A model generated the notes under the pieces. That model ran no database searches. It saw only the letters and a program-made list of their open reading frames with translations, and was not told where the DNA came from. Positions 17,007 through 25,758 of a DNA stretch of 64,000 nucleotides are shown one piece after another. Origin of the DNA: Spirosoma aureum (GTDB lineage Bacteria > Bacteroidota > Bacteroidia > Cytophagales > Spirosomataceae); NCBI RefSeq assembly GCF_011604685.1, contig NZ_CP050063.1, positions 5,540,501 through 5,604,500 of the forward strand, given 5' to 3'. Made by a program: the position numbers and the translations under genes. Each line of letters opens with the position of its first letter. Positions within the stretch are counted from its first letter, which is position 1.

Positions 17007-18611
17007 ATGCATAGAGAACCGTATGCCAATACCTTGATGAACGTACTGTTTGAACAGGGAGTGGATTTTCTGGGGGTATATGATTTCCAGCAGGAGTGCT
17101 ACGTTCGTATTAATCAGGTTGGGGTTAAGATGCTGGGCTACCCGTCTGAGCAAGTGTTGATTGATCAACCGCAATTCTCCTTCAGGCGGTATCCACTAAA
17201 ATCGGAAGAGCGGGATGAGGTTATTAGTCAGTTGATCCAGGCTGGCTTTTATGAAGAAGAGACCGAAATAGCCCGGTATAATGGAGAGACATTCTGGGGT
17301 CGACTAATGCTGGAGTCTTTTGCTGATGGCAAGCTGGCTCTGATTCGCATCACCAATTTAGATCGTCTACATCGTGTCGAACAGGAATTGGACCATAGTG
17401 TTCGTCGCTACGAATCCGTTTTTACTAGTGCTACCATTGGCATTATCGTAGCTGACCAGCAAGGCCACATTGTATCGGCGAATCAACTAGCCGATCGATT
17501 ATTTGGCTATGAAACGGGGGAGTTAAAAGGGCTGTCTATCGAACAACTCGTTCCCAGAAGCGTCAGTCAGTATCACGAAAAATTACGCCAATCTTTTACA
17601 GATCATCCGCAAGCGAGACCAATGGGTCATAATCGGGATTTGTACGCCCAACGTAAAGATGGTACCCTGTTTCCGGTCGAAATCAGCTTGAGTTATTTTC
17701 GTCTTGATAATACCTTATATGCCGTTGCTTACATCATCGACATTACCCTTAAAAAAGAAGCAGAGCGACAGTTACTGGACCAAAAAGCACATGTGGAACG
17801 GCTCAATACGGAACTGGAACAAAAAGTAGTAGATCGTACACACGCCTTGATGGATACACTAGCCCAATTGGAAGCCTCCAAAGAGGAGTTGGCTCTGTCT
17901 CTGAAAACCGAGCGTGAATTGGGCGAGTTAAAGTCCCGCTTCGTTTCAATGGCATCGCATGAGTTTCGAACGCCACTGACCACAATTCTGAATTCGACAA
18001 CGTTGATCGAAAAATACCCTGCCAGCGATCAGCAGGAGAAACGACAGAAACACCTTCAGCGCATCCGCTCCTCAGTTAGGCACCTTAATGAAATTCTTGA
18101 AGAGTTTTTGTCCGTAGGTAAGCTTGAAGAAGGAAAGATTATGGCACATCCGGCACTTGTTTATCTACCCCAGTTTGTTGATGAAGTGGTGAACGATATG
18201 CAAAGCCTGTTGAAAACCAATCAACGGATTGAACTCAACATAGATTGCTCACAACCGATCTGGCTAGACTCTTCCCTGCTTCGAAAAATCGTGGTCAATC
18301 TACTCTCAAATGCCATCAAATATTCGAGGGAAGGATCCCTCATTCGCGTTCAGGCGCATTGCGATGATCGGCAGATTAAGTTAGTAATGAGTGACCAGGG
18401 TATTGGTATTTCACCCGATGATCAACAACATCTGTTTGGCCAATTTTTTCGGGCTAAAAATGCGGCTAACATACCAGGAACAGGCCTGGGCCTTCATATT
18501 GTCGCTAAATACGTTGAACTAATGCAGGGCACTATTGACCTGCAAAGCGAATTAAACAAGGGCACCACGATAACCCTCTCCCTACCCTATGAAAACCATT
18601 CTGCTGATTGA
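17007..18611 (+). CDS. cytoplasmic PAS sensor histidine kinase
   Basis: A 534-residue kinase without membrane helices. Two PAS domains lie at about 10-120 and 135-255, followed by a coiled coil (about 258-305), a HisKA domain with MASHEFRTPL (His318), and an HATPase domain with NLLSNAIKYS, SDQGIGI and GTGLGLHIV. The second PAS ends with QRKDGTLFPVEIS and has a His190 in SVSQYHEKL at the place of the haem His of FixL. That His is also common in PAS domains that bind no haem, so oxygen sensing is only a possibility. Its stop overlaps the next gene by 23 bp, so the receiver-CRP protein is its likely partner. Confidence 0.9.
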   Translation: MHREPYANTLMNVLFEQGVDFLGVYDFQQECYVRINQVGVKMLGYPSEQVLIDQPQFSFRRYPLKSEERDEVISQLIQAGFYEEETEIARYNGETFWGRLMLESFADGKLALIRITNLDRLHRVEQELDHSVRRYESVFTSATIGIIVADQQGHIVSANQLADRLFGYETGELKGLSIEQLVPRSVSQYHEKLRQSFTDHPQARPMGHNRDLYAQRKDGTLFPVEISLSYFRLDNTLYAVAYIIDITLKKEAERQLLDQKAHVERLNTELEQKVVDRTHALMDTLAQLEASKEELALSLKTERELGELKSRFVSMASHEFRTPLTTILNSTTLIEKYPASDQQEKRQKHLQRIRSSVRHLNEILEEFLSVGKLEEGKIMAHPALVYLPQFVDEVVNDMQSLLKTNQRIELNIDCSQPIWLDSSLLRKIVVNLLSNAIKYSREGSLIRVQAHCDDRQIKLVMSDQGIGISPDDQQHLFGQFFRAKNAANIPGTGLGLHIVAKYVELMQGTIDLQSELNKGTTITLSLPYENHSAD

Positions 18612-19635
18612 AGATAACGACGAAATTCGCGAAACAACCGCTGAAATTCTGGAACTGGCCAGCTACACCGTCCGAACGGCTGAAAACGGAAAGACTGGCG
18701 TTAAATTGGCGCTGGAAACAAAGCCCGATCTGGTCATCTGCGACATTATGATGCCGGGACTGGATGGCTATGGGGTCTTGCAGATCTTCAACAAAAACCC
18801 ATCCTTATCGGAGGTTCCCTTTATTTTCCTGACGGCCAAAACTGAACGTGGCGATTTTCGAAAGGGGATGGATCTGGGTGCCGATGATTATTTGACCAAG
18901 CCGTTTGAGGAAAGCGAGTTGCTCAGTGCCATTGAAGGACGGCTAAATCGATTCTCGAACGTACACCCTTCCTACGATTTGAAACAGGAAGGACTCAGCC
19001 AGTTTCTTGATAACGCACGGGCAGTCGGTGGTTTAGACAGCTTATCGGCCGACCGCAAGATCCATCAGGTCCGGAAGAAGCAATATGTTTATTCGGAAGG
19101 AGACGAGCCAACCCGTCTCTATTTTCTCAAAACCGGCAAGGTTAAAACTACACGCAATACAACAGATGGAAAGGAACTGATAACGGGGCTGTATAATGCC
19201 GGGGAGTTTTTTGGCTATTTTGCTCTGTTCGAAAAAGGGGACTATACGGACTCTGCCATCACGCTGGAGGATTCGGAATTGATCTATATTCCTAAGGACG
19301 ATTTTTTACAATTAGTATCCATCAATGCTGATGTGAGCCAGCAATTTATCAAGCTGCTGGCGGGTCGGGTCGGCGAACGCGAAGTCCAACTGCTGAGCAT
19401 GGCTTATAATTCACTCCGGCGTCGGGTAGCCAATACGCTGATTCGACTTCATGAGCAACAGCCCGATGCCCTGATCCAGCATTCGCGCGATGATCTGGCA
19501 GCCATGACCGGCACGGCCACCGAGTCCTTAATTCGTACGCTAAGCGATTTTAAACAGGATGGCCTGATCGAGATAACCCCGTCGGGGGGTATTCGGATGA
19601 TACAGCCGGAAAAGTTGCGACGGGCGAACTGGTAA
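18589..19635 (+). CDS. receiver-CRP/FNR fusion transcription regulator
   Basis: The 348-residue protein has an N-terminal receiver domain (about 1-125; acidic pair at residues 8-9 in IEDNDE, phospho-acceptor Asp52 in VICDIMMPGLDGYG, Lys in LTKPFEE). A CRP-type cyclic-nucleotide-binding barrel (about 150-265, YSEGDEPTRLYFLKTGKVK) and a CRP-family winged helix-turn-helix (DDLAAMTGTATESLIRTLSDF) follow. No cysteine cluster of the FNR type is seen. The gene overlaps the kinase gene, giving a one-to-one two-component pair. Receiver and CRP domains in a single protein are uncommon. It is a candidate controller of the surrounding stress genes. Confidence 0.9.
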   Translation: MKTILLIEDNDEIRETTAEILELASYTVRTAENGKTGVKLALETKPDLVICDIMMPGLDGYGVLQIFNKNPSLSEVPFIFLTAKTERGDFRKGMDLGADDYLTKPFEESELLSAIEGRLNRFSNVHPSYDLKQEGLSQFLDNARAVGGLDSLSADRKIHQVRKKQYVYSEGDEPTRLYFLKTGKVKTTRNTTDGKELITGLYNAGEFFGYFALFEKGDYTDSAITLEDSELIYIPKDDFLQLVSINADVSQQFIKLLAGRVGEREVQLLSMAYNSLRRRVANTLIRLHEQQPDALIQHSRDDLAAMTGTATESLIRTLSDFKQDGLIEITPSGGIRMIQPEKLRRANW

Positions 19636-19697
19636 CCAGCCGAAACATAGTTAGTCAGCGTCTTCGTCGTAAAAAATGGAATGTCGATAATCAGCTG

Positions 19698-19710
19698 TTT
19701 GACTGACTAG
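19698..19710 (+). promoter_or_regulatory. recurrent TTTGACTGACTAG motif
   Basis: A copy of the motif also seen at 452, 5609 and 10003, here about 75 bp before the ATG at 19787 and followed by CCGCATTCC. Its role is unknown. Confidence 0.3.
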
Positions 19711-19786
19711 CCGCATTCCGTATGAGCCAGTGGGTTACTACTTTTAAGTTAGCGGTTCATTCTAAAACAGCCCGCTACCAAACATC

Positions 19787-20266
19787 ATGCTGAGCGAACT
19801 AACCTCGGAAGTGATCGAGACGATGCTGGCCAATCAGTATTTCGGCCGGATTGGCTGTGCCGCCGATAATCGGATTCTGATTGAGCCTGTGATGTATTAT
19901 TATGACGGTCATTTTATTTATGGGCTTACGCGGCAGGGCACCAAAACACAACTACTAAACAAAAATCCAGCGGTAGCCTTCGAAATTGACGAAACAATCA
20001 GTCCGGATATCTGGCGTAGTGTGGTTATTGAGGGAGTTTATGAAGAATTGCAGGGTGAGGACCGCGATGATGCCCTATTTTTTCTGCGTCAACGCAAAAT
20101 TCCGGTCTTTGCCGATGAACAACTTGGCTATCCGGGCGTGGATTCTCCAGTTAGACAAAAAGTCGTCTACCCAGTTGTTTATCGGATTCGGATCGTAAGC
20201 AAAACAGGGCGTTGCTATCAGCGTTCTCTTGATTTTCATCAGGCTCCTGCAGCTTATACGGAGTAG
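19787..20266 (+). CDS. pyridoxamine 5'-phosphate oxidase-family flavin split-barrel protein
   Basis: The 159-residue protein resembles the NimA-like branch of FMN-binding split barrels. It has GRIGCAADNRILIEPVMYYY, then GHFIYGLTRQGTKTQLLNKN and VAFEIDE, the usual order of strands and phosphate-binding residues. Such proteins bind flavin or F420 and reduce small molecules; the substrate here is unknown. It lies 150 bp after the receiver-CRP gene and may be a target of it. Homologous proteins are frequent in low-oxygen stress regulons. Confidence 0.8.
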   Translation: MLSELTSEVIETMLANQYFGRIGCAADNRILIEPVMYYYDGHFIYGLTRQGTKTQLLNKNPAVAFEIDETISPDIWRSVVIEGVYEELQGEDRDDALFFLRQRKIPVFADEQLGYPGVDSPVRQKVVYPVVYRIRIVSKTGRCYQRSLDFHQAPAAYTE

Positions 20267-20442
20267 AACTCCTTCTAGAGACAACCCTCATAACGTCCAG
20301 TCTTTGGAGAGTTTTTTCATGCGCTGGCTATCAGAGTTAAATAGTCTTAATACATCTTCACTGCTTCATAAATGATAAAGCCTGGGAACGATGACTATTG
20401 CCGTTTTCATCTAAGACCTGATTGCTATCCTTGATTGTAAAG

Positions 20443-20485
20443 CAACACGCACCCCAACCGAGAATCTCGGTTGGGGTGCGTGTTG
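20443..20485. terminator. strong hairpin between convergent genes
   Basis: A 21-bp perfect stem pairs CAACACGCACCCCAACCGAGA (20443-20463) with its complement (20465-20485). It lies between the split-barrel gene and the convergent BON gene and probably ends both transcripts. T-runs are weak. Confidence 0.75.
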
Positions 20486-20502
20486 GGCAAATTTTTAAAG
20501 TA

Positions 20503-21159
20503 TTAGTAGGTAGTAACGACCAGATCATCCTCGACCGCCATAACGCCAGGCGCTGCCCAGGCTGCATTCTCTACTTCTTTACGCTCCGCCCAGGAGTGAA
20601 CTTTTCCTCGCAAAGTGACTTTATTGCCATTGGTTTCAACCTTGATCTGTTGGGCTTCAACGACCGCATTTCGTTTCAGTGCATCGATAATTTTCGCATT
20701 CACGTCCTGTGCAATTACCTGGGGTTTAACCCGAATCAGATTCGATACACCCTTAACGCCTGAAATAGTTTCGACGGCTCGTTCGGCAGCCTGCAGTTGA
20801 TAATTCCACTCAACTTCTCCTTCCAGTGTAACCCATCCATGCTGCACCTTTACCTGAATCAAATCCTGGGGCACCTGACTATGCCAGCCAAAAGAACGGA
20901 TGATCGCCTGCCCAATTTGCTCATCGCCATGCTGCTCGCTATCGATGGGTTTCACGGTGATTTCCTGTGCAACCACCATAACGCCCGTTACACGTTTGGC
21001 CGCTCGTTCAGCCGCCATTTTCATCAGGTAGTTATTCACTTCTCCGGTTAGTGTAACCACGCCATTTTTCACGGCAACGCCAATTTCGGCAGCGTTTAAC
21101 ACGGGCTCCCAGCGTAATTCACTCATCACATCCTTTTGTAGGGTTTCGTCGGTTTTCAT
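20503..21159 (-). CDS. triple-BON-domain protein (OsmY-like)
   Basis: The 218-residue protein is made of three BON domains (about 5-73, 78-148 and 150-218), each with the pattern 'v.v.ng.VtLtGeV..~..~..Ae.~a..v.GV..v.n.i.V'. Clear copies are NGVVTLTGEVNNYL, HGWVTLEGEVEW and GNKVTLRGKVHSW. BON proteins bind membranes or other ligands and are often osmotic or general stress proteins. No signal peptide is seen, so it is probably cytoplasmic. I start it at the ATG of MKTDETLQKDV rather than 18 codons upstream, where the sequence is not family-like. Confidence 0.9.
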   Translation of the reverse strand: MKTDETLQKDVMSELRWEPVLNAAEIGVAVKNGVVTLTGEVNNYLMKMAAERAAKRVTGVMVVAQEITVKPIDSEQHGDEQIGQAIIRSFGWHSQVPQDLIQVKVQHGWVTLEGEVEWNYQLQAAERAVETISGVKGVSNLIRVKPQVIAQDVNAKIIDALKRNAVVEAQQIKVETNGNKVTLRGKVHSWAERKEVENAAWAAPGVMAVEDDLVVTTY

Positions 21160-21373
21160 AGTTGTTTTTGGCTTGATTGAAAAACAGATCAAAACTAAAG
21201 CCCTGTTTGTCAATCAACTATGATTAATTTCAGCGAATCAACTGATCTGAAACAGCTTATGCCTGATCGTAACTACCAGTACTAAAAAAGGTCATACCGG
21301 TTCCTGATTGATATCATAGGGTGTAGGCTTGAAGAAAGCCATTTTTGTCTCTATAAAACGTAGTTTTTTGGCC

Positions 21374-22363
21374 ATGAATATAGCCTTTTATAGTACCCTG
21401 CCTTTTGAGCAAACCTGGTTTGCGTCGTACACAAACCATGCGATTACCTATATCCCGCAGGCACTGACGGAACAAACAGCAGATATGGCTAAAGGACACA
21501 GAGCTGTTTGTGCCTTTGTCAATGATGATCTCAGCCGTCCGGTTCTGCAAATCCTAAAACAACAGGGAGTCTCAGTCGTAGGCATGCGATGCGTTGGCCT
21601 GGATAACGTTGATCAGGAAGCGATGGCTGATTTAGGCCTGACGCTCCTAAACATACCAGGACATTCGCCCTATTCAGTAGCTGAACAGGCAGTCGCCTTA
21701 TTATTAGGTCTGGTCCGACACCTGCCCGAAGCAAGCCAGCGCGTACAGTTGGGTAACTTTTCGATCGACGGGCTGATCGGCAACGACCTGCATGGGAAAA
21801 CAGTGGGAGTCATCGGCGCGGGCCGTATCGGAAGTGTGTTTGCGCGGATCATGCTGGGTTTTGGCTGCAACGTACTGATTTATGATATTCGGCACAATCC
21901 AAAGCTGATTGAAGCGGGAGCACAATACCGGTTATTATCTGACCTGCTGGCGCAATCCGACATTTTATCTCTCCATTGCCCGCTAACACAGCTCACCGAT
22001 CATATCATCAACCCACAAACTATAGCAGCCCTCAAACCCAGCACAGTGCTTGTCAATACCGCTCGAGGGCGGTTAGTTGATGCGAAAGCCGTTCTGGATG
22101 CCTTAGATGCCGGGAAACTGGCAGGTTATGCAGCTGATGTGTATGAGCAGGAACGGGCCTATTTTCATTACGATTATTCCCGCAAATCAATTGCAGACGA
22201 CATCCTAAATCAGTTGCGAAACCACCCCAAAGTGCTACTAACGGCGCACCAGGGATTCCTGACCGAAGAAGCGCTCCAGCAGATGGCGCGAAACTTACTC
22301 AACCAATTCACCTTCTACGATAGTCAGCAAATGATCATGGTCACCAAAGCGTCGATGTGTTAA
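21374..22363 (+). CDS. ldhA: D-lactate dehydrogenase / D-2-hydroxyacid dehydrogenase
   Basis: A 330-residue NAD-dependent D-2-hydroxyacid dehydrogenase, most like fermentative D-lactate dehydrogenases that reduce pyruvate to D-lactate. Features are NVDQEAMADLGLTLLNIPGH, the Rossmann motif VGVIGAGRIGSVFA, substrate-binding Arg in NTARGRLVDAKA, the catalytic Glu region in YAADVYEQE, and the catalytic His in TAHQGFLTEEAL. The segment YFHYDYS before the last helices is typical of the LdhA group. I chose the ATG at 21374 (MNIAFYS) over the frame start at 21329. The next gene follows 14 bp later. Confidence 0.88.
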   Translation: MNIAFYSTLPFEQTWFASYTNHAITYIPQALTEQTADMAKGHRAVCAFVNDDLSRPVLQILKQQGVSVVGMRCVGLDNVDQEAMADLGLTLLNIPGHSPYSVAEQAVALLLGLVRHLPEASQRVQLGNFSIDGLIGNDLHGKTVGVIGAGRIGSVFARIMLGFGCNVLIYDIRHNPKLIEAGAQYRLLSDLLAQSDILSLHCPLTQLTDHIINPQTIAALKPSTVLVNTARGRLVDAKAVLDALDAGKLAGYAADVYEQERAYFHYDYSRKSIADDILNQLRNHPKVLLTAHQGFLTEEALQQMARNLLNQFTFYDSQQMIMVTKASMC

Positions 22364-22377
22364 ACCGAAAAACTGCC

Positions 22378-23073
22378 ATGAAACAACTCTTCTGTATTTT
22401 CTTATTTATAACCTACACTTCCGCTTTAGCGCAAAACACGAGCTTATACGGGGGCGCAGGATTCTTTCGACTGGGCTATGGGAATTTGCATCAGATTGGG
22501 CAAACCCTGGCGCAATTCACCCCAACACAACCAGCCTCCTCTAGAAACGATTTTGTTTATATGGGTGGCGAAGGGTACGCCCGACTGGATAAGTATATTC
22601 TGGGAGGAGGTGGCTATGGCATGGCTCAACGAAGCATCAGTACCCCCGGCTTTTACGCTTCCCCATTTAGTGGAGGAGGGTATCTGTATCTCGGACGAAT
22701 TGTAGTAAACACCCGTCGCTTCTGGCTATACCCGATGGCTGGAGCCGGCATGACGGTCGTCGGCATGACTCAACGGGAACTACTGTCCTCCGGTTTACAA
22801 GAATCATCGGTGATGTTGCCTACCGTGAATGCCCAATTTGGTTTGGGAGCAGACTGGCTGTTGGCAGCTTTCGGCGAAGGAGATACGTTTGGTGGAGCGT
22901 TGCTGGGATTACGGGCAGGTTATCAAATAAGCCCATACTCATCCGGTTGGCAAACAACAGGTGATCGGATTATCGCCGACCGGCCGAGTTATTCTACCCG
23001 TGGTTTTTTTGTCACCATGACCATCGGTGTTGGGGCATTCCGGTATGTCCGAACTAAACAATTTATCCATTAA
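22378..23073 (+). CDS. outer-membrane barrel-like protein, paralogue of 3842-4525
   Basis: The 231-residue protein has a signal peptide (MKQLFCIFLFITYTSALAQ) and a Gly/Tyr-rich body with alternating strands such as YLYLGRIVVN and LGLRAGYQIS, ending GVGAFRY plus a short tail. It resembles the protein at 3842-4525 in length, in its GGAGFF start and in its RGFFVTMTIGVG end. Function is unknown. It lies 14 bp after the D-lactate dehydrogenase gene and 14 bp before the DUF6544-like gene, so these are probably one operon. Confidence 0.65.
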   Translation: MKQLFCIFLFITYTSALAQNTSLYGGAGFFRLGYGNLHQIGQTLAQFTPTQPASSRNDFVYMGGEGYARLDKYILGGGGYGMAQRSISTPGFYASPFSGGGYLYLGRIVVNTRRFWLYPMAGAGMTVVGMTQRELLSSGLQESSVMLPTVNAQFGLGADWLLAAFGEGDTFGGALLGLRAGYQISPYSSGWQTTGDRIIADRPSYSTRGFFVTMTIGVGAFRYVRTKQFIH

Positions 23074-23087
23074 CTATCAAAAAGGCT

Positions 23088-24209
23088 ATGTTACGCTTCC
23101 TGTTTGCTTCTCTATTACTGATTCACGGCATGATTCACGTGCTGGGTTATGTGAACCAGTGGGTACTGAACCTTGGCACTCAACTGGGTGGAAAGTCGAT
23201 GATAACATTATCTGCAGGAATGTCTAAACTATTGGGTATACTGTGGCTTCTGACAGGTTTATGTTATCTAGTAGCATCAACGGCTTACTGGCTTCAGCGT
23301 GACTGGTGGCTGGCGGTAGCACTGGTCAGTACGCTGCTTTCACAAGTCCTCATTTTCATTTACTGGCCAGAAGCAAAGGCAGGGACGATCGTGAACGTAC
23401 TCATTGCGTTCGTGATCGGGATAACCAGTGCACATAATCGATTTGAGAAGTATGCCGATCGTGAAGTCCGGCAATTACTGAATCAACCTATTGCTGGTAG
23501 TCAGATCATTACCCATGAGATGTTGGGCCGCCTGCCTTCACCTGTACAAAAATGGATGATAACCAGTGGTGTTGTGGGAAAAGAGCTGGTCCATACCGTT
23601 CGACTTCAACAAAGAGGATTGATGCGAACCAGTCCCAACGGTACGTGGATGCCCACGAAAGCCGAACAATACATCGATGTCGATAAACCGGGCTTTGTGT
23701 GGAAGGCCGATGTGCAGTTGTTCTCACTGCTGCCCTTGGCTGGGCTTGATACATATGTCGATGGCAAAGGTAACATGCAGATAAAAGGTCTTTCATTCAT
23801 ACCCATCGTCAATGCGTCCAACGCTAAAATGGATCAGGGAGAATTACTACGCTACCTGAGTGAGATGTGCTGGTACCCATCGGCTGCACTCAGTCCGTTC
23901 ATTACCTGGCAACCCATTGATAATAATCAGTCGCAGGCAACTATGAGTTATAAAGGAGTAACTGCATCTGCTATTTTCACCTTTGATAACCAGCATCGAT
24001 TAGTTCGTGTTGCCGCCAAACGGTACAAGGGAAGCGATGCAAAGAGCCAGTTGGAGGACTGGTACATACCGGCCCGTGCCTGGAAATCAATGGATGGTAT
24101 TACGATACCCGTTAAAGGTGATGTCATCTGGAAGTTACCTGCCGGCGATTTCAACTACTACCAATGGGAAATTACGGATATCGACTACAACAGACCGGTG
24201 CTTTATTGA
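23088..24209 (+). CDS. DUF6544-like membrane-anchored protein
   Basis: The 373-residue protein has three or four N-terminal membrane helices (about 1-115) and a large soluble domain with LGRLPSPVQKWMITSGVVGK, VRLQQRGLMRTSPNG, FVWKADVQ, GLDTYVDGKGNMQIKGL and LLRYLSEMCWYPSA, which fits the DUF6544 family. Function is unknown. A His-rich start (LIHGMIHVLGY) is notable. It sits in the probable operon with D-lactate dehydrogenase. Confidence 0.7.
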   Translation: MLRFLFASLLLIHGMIHVLGYVNQWVLNLGTQLGGKSMITLSAGMSKLLGILWLLTGLCYLVASTAYWLQRDWWLAVALVSTLLSQVLIFIYWPEAKAGTIVNVLIAFVIGITSAHNRFEKYADREVRQLLNQPIAGSQIITHEMLGRLPSPVQKWMITSGVVGKELVHTVRLQQRGLMRTSPNGTWMPTKAEQYIDVDKPGFVWKADVQLFSLLPLAGLDTYVDGKGNMQIKGLSFIPIVNASNAKMDQGELLRYLSEMCWYPSAALSPFITWQPIDNNQSQATMSYKGVTASAIFTFDNQHRLVRVAAKRYKGSDAKSQLEDWYIPARAWKSMDGITIPVKGDVIWKLPAGDFNYYQWEITDIDYNRPVLY

Positions 24210-24328
24210 TTCGTTAGAGCCGTTGTTCATTCAGCTACCGGGGCGACCCAGATAAAATTACGAAACCCGGTCGTGTGAGTAATTCGCCAATTGCACGAAT
24301 TGAACGTATTGATTTAACCAGTAGGATT

Positions 24329-24709
24329 ATGAGCTTATCAGAAAAAAAACAAGCCGTTCAATCGCTAGTAGAACGGCTAACCAACGAAGCGACGGTTCGA
24401 AAGGTTTTCGGCGAGCCGATTGTCGTTGACCATAAAACAATTATCCCAGTCGCCAAAGTTATTCTTGGATTTGGTGGAGGCTATGGTGAAGGCCATTCTC
24501 AGCCGAAGACAACGTCGTCAGATGAGTCTGATGGTGAGCAGGGAGAGGGTGGTGGTTTAGGCGGTGGACTTGCTATTCAGCCACAGGGCGTTATAGAAAT
24601 TACGACGACCAATACTCGTTATATACCACTAAGCACTGGTCGGCACATAGCAATAGGTATCGCGCTTGGTTTTGTTTTGGGCAAACTACTAAGGCGCCGA
24701 AAGAATTAA
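24329..24709 (+). CDS. GerW/YtfJ-family protein with C-terminal membrane helix
   Basis: The 126-residue protein has an N-terminal helix (VQSLVERLTNEATVRKVFGEP), a core with KTIIPVAKVILGFGGGYGEG, an acidic linker, GGGLGGGLAIQPQGVIEI, and, unlike the copy at 6185, a C-terminal hydrophobic segment (HIAIGIALGFVLGKLL) followed by RRRKN, a likely membrane anchor. I start at the ATG at 24329 (MSLSEKKQ), which has TAGGATT upstream. It is 20 bp before the alcohol dehydrogenase gene and is probably co-transcribed. Confidence 0.75.
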   Translation: MSLSEKKQAVQSLVERLTNEATVRKVFGEPIVVDHKTIIPVAKVILGFGGGYGEGHSQPKTTSSDESDGEQGEGGGLGGGLAIQPQGVIEITTTNTRYIPLSTGRHIAIGIALGFVLGKLLRRRKN

Positions 24710-24729
24710 CAGGAAAAACCAAGAATACG

Positions 24730-25758
24730 ATGCGTGCCGTGCTTTTATCTCAGACCGGTCCTTTTCAGGCGGGGAGCAAACCGTTAACACTGGTGGAATT
24801 GCCAATACCCGTTCCGCAATTGAATGAAATTCGCGTCCACGTATCGGCCTGTGGTGTGTGCCACACAGAACTCGATGAACTTGAAGGGCGAACAACTCCG
24901 CCCCAGCTACCGGTGGTGCTCGGTCATCAGGTGGTGGGAACGGTTGATGCCGTTGGGGAGAATGCCACCCGGTTTCGATTGGGCGACCGGGTGGGTGTTG
25001 CCTGGATCTTTTCCGCTTGTGGTCACTGCGAATTCTGCCAGTCGGGGCGGGAAAATTTGTGTGCTCAGTTTCGAGCTACGGGCCGGGATGTTAATGGTGG
25101 GTATGCCGATTATATGGTTGTTCGAGAAGACTTTGCGTATACCATTCCAGACGGATTGAGTGATGTCCAGGCTGCTCCGCTGTTGTGTGCGGGCGCCATC
25201 GGCTACCGATCAGTACGCCTGACAAACCTTCAGGATGGACAACGGATTGGCCTGACGGGGTTTGGCGCATCCGGACATCTGATGTTGATATTGCTGGCTC
25301 ATCAATTTCCAAATTCGCCCGTATACGTTTTCGCCCGGAGCGAAACCGAGCGGCAGTTCGCCAATGAGTTGGGGGCTACATGGGCGGGTGATACGGACGA
25401 TGATCCAGGCCAGTTACTTGATGCTATCATTGACACAACACCGGCCTGGAAACCAATTGTGGAAGCGCTAGGTCGGCTAAAACCGGGTGGTCGGCTGGTA
25501 ATTAACGCGATTCGGAAGGAAGATCGGGATAAAGAGTATCTGCTCCGTCTGAACTATCCTGAACACCTTTGGCAGGAGAAAGAGATTGTCAGTGTGGCTA
25601 ATGTTACACGAGCCGACGTTCAGGACTTTTTGAATTTGGCCGCCACCATTCCAATTCATTCAACCCTACAGACGTATCCACTCACCCAGGCGAACGAAGC
25701 ATTATGGCGTGTTAAGTTAGGGCAAAACAGGGGAGCTACGGTGCTGGTCATGGACTAG
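24730..25758 (+). CDS. zinc-dependent alcohol dehydrogenase (MDR family)
   Basis: The 342-residue protein carries the catalytic zinc region CGVCHTELDELEG and GHQVVGTVDAVG, the structural zinc cysteines CGHCEFCQSGRENLC, and the Rossmann motif GLTGFGASGHLML. It resembles the zinc-binding AdhA-like group with NADH-dependent activity on alcohols or aldehydes. Beside D-lactate dehydrogenase it suggests fermentative redox balancing. Its 3' end overlaps the convergent quinone reductase gene by 42 bp. Confidence 0.88.
   Translation: MRAVLLSQTGPFQAGSKPLTLVELPIPVPQLNEIRVHVSACGVCHTELDELEGRTTPPQLPVVLGHQVVGTVDAVGENATRFRLGDRVGVAWIFSACGHCEFCQSGRENLCAQFRATGRDVNGGYADYMVVREDFAYTIPDGLSDVQAAPLLCAGAIGYRSVRLTNLQDGQRIGLTGFGASGHLMLILLAHQFPNSPVYVFARSETERQFANELGATWAGDTDDDPGQLLDAIIDTTPAWKPIVEALGRLKPGGRLVINAIRKEDRDKEYLLRLNYPEHLWQEKEIVSVANVTRADVQDFLNLAATIPIHSTLQTYPLTQANEALWRVKLGQNRGATVLVMD

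Noticed and set aside
17574..17576. Firm call of a haem-binding oxygen sensor from His190
   Set aside because: The same His is common in non-haem PAS domains with the 'RKDG..fPvEis' motif, so it was kept as a possibility only.
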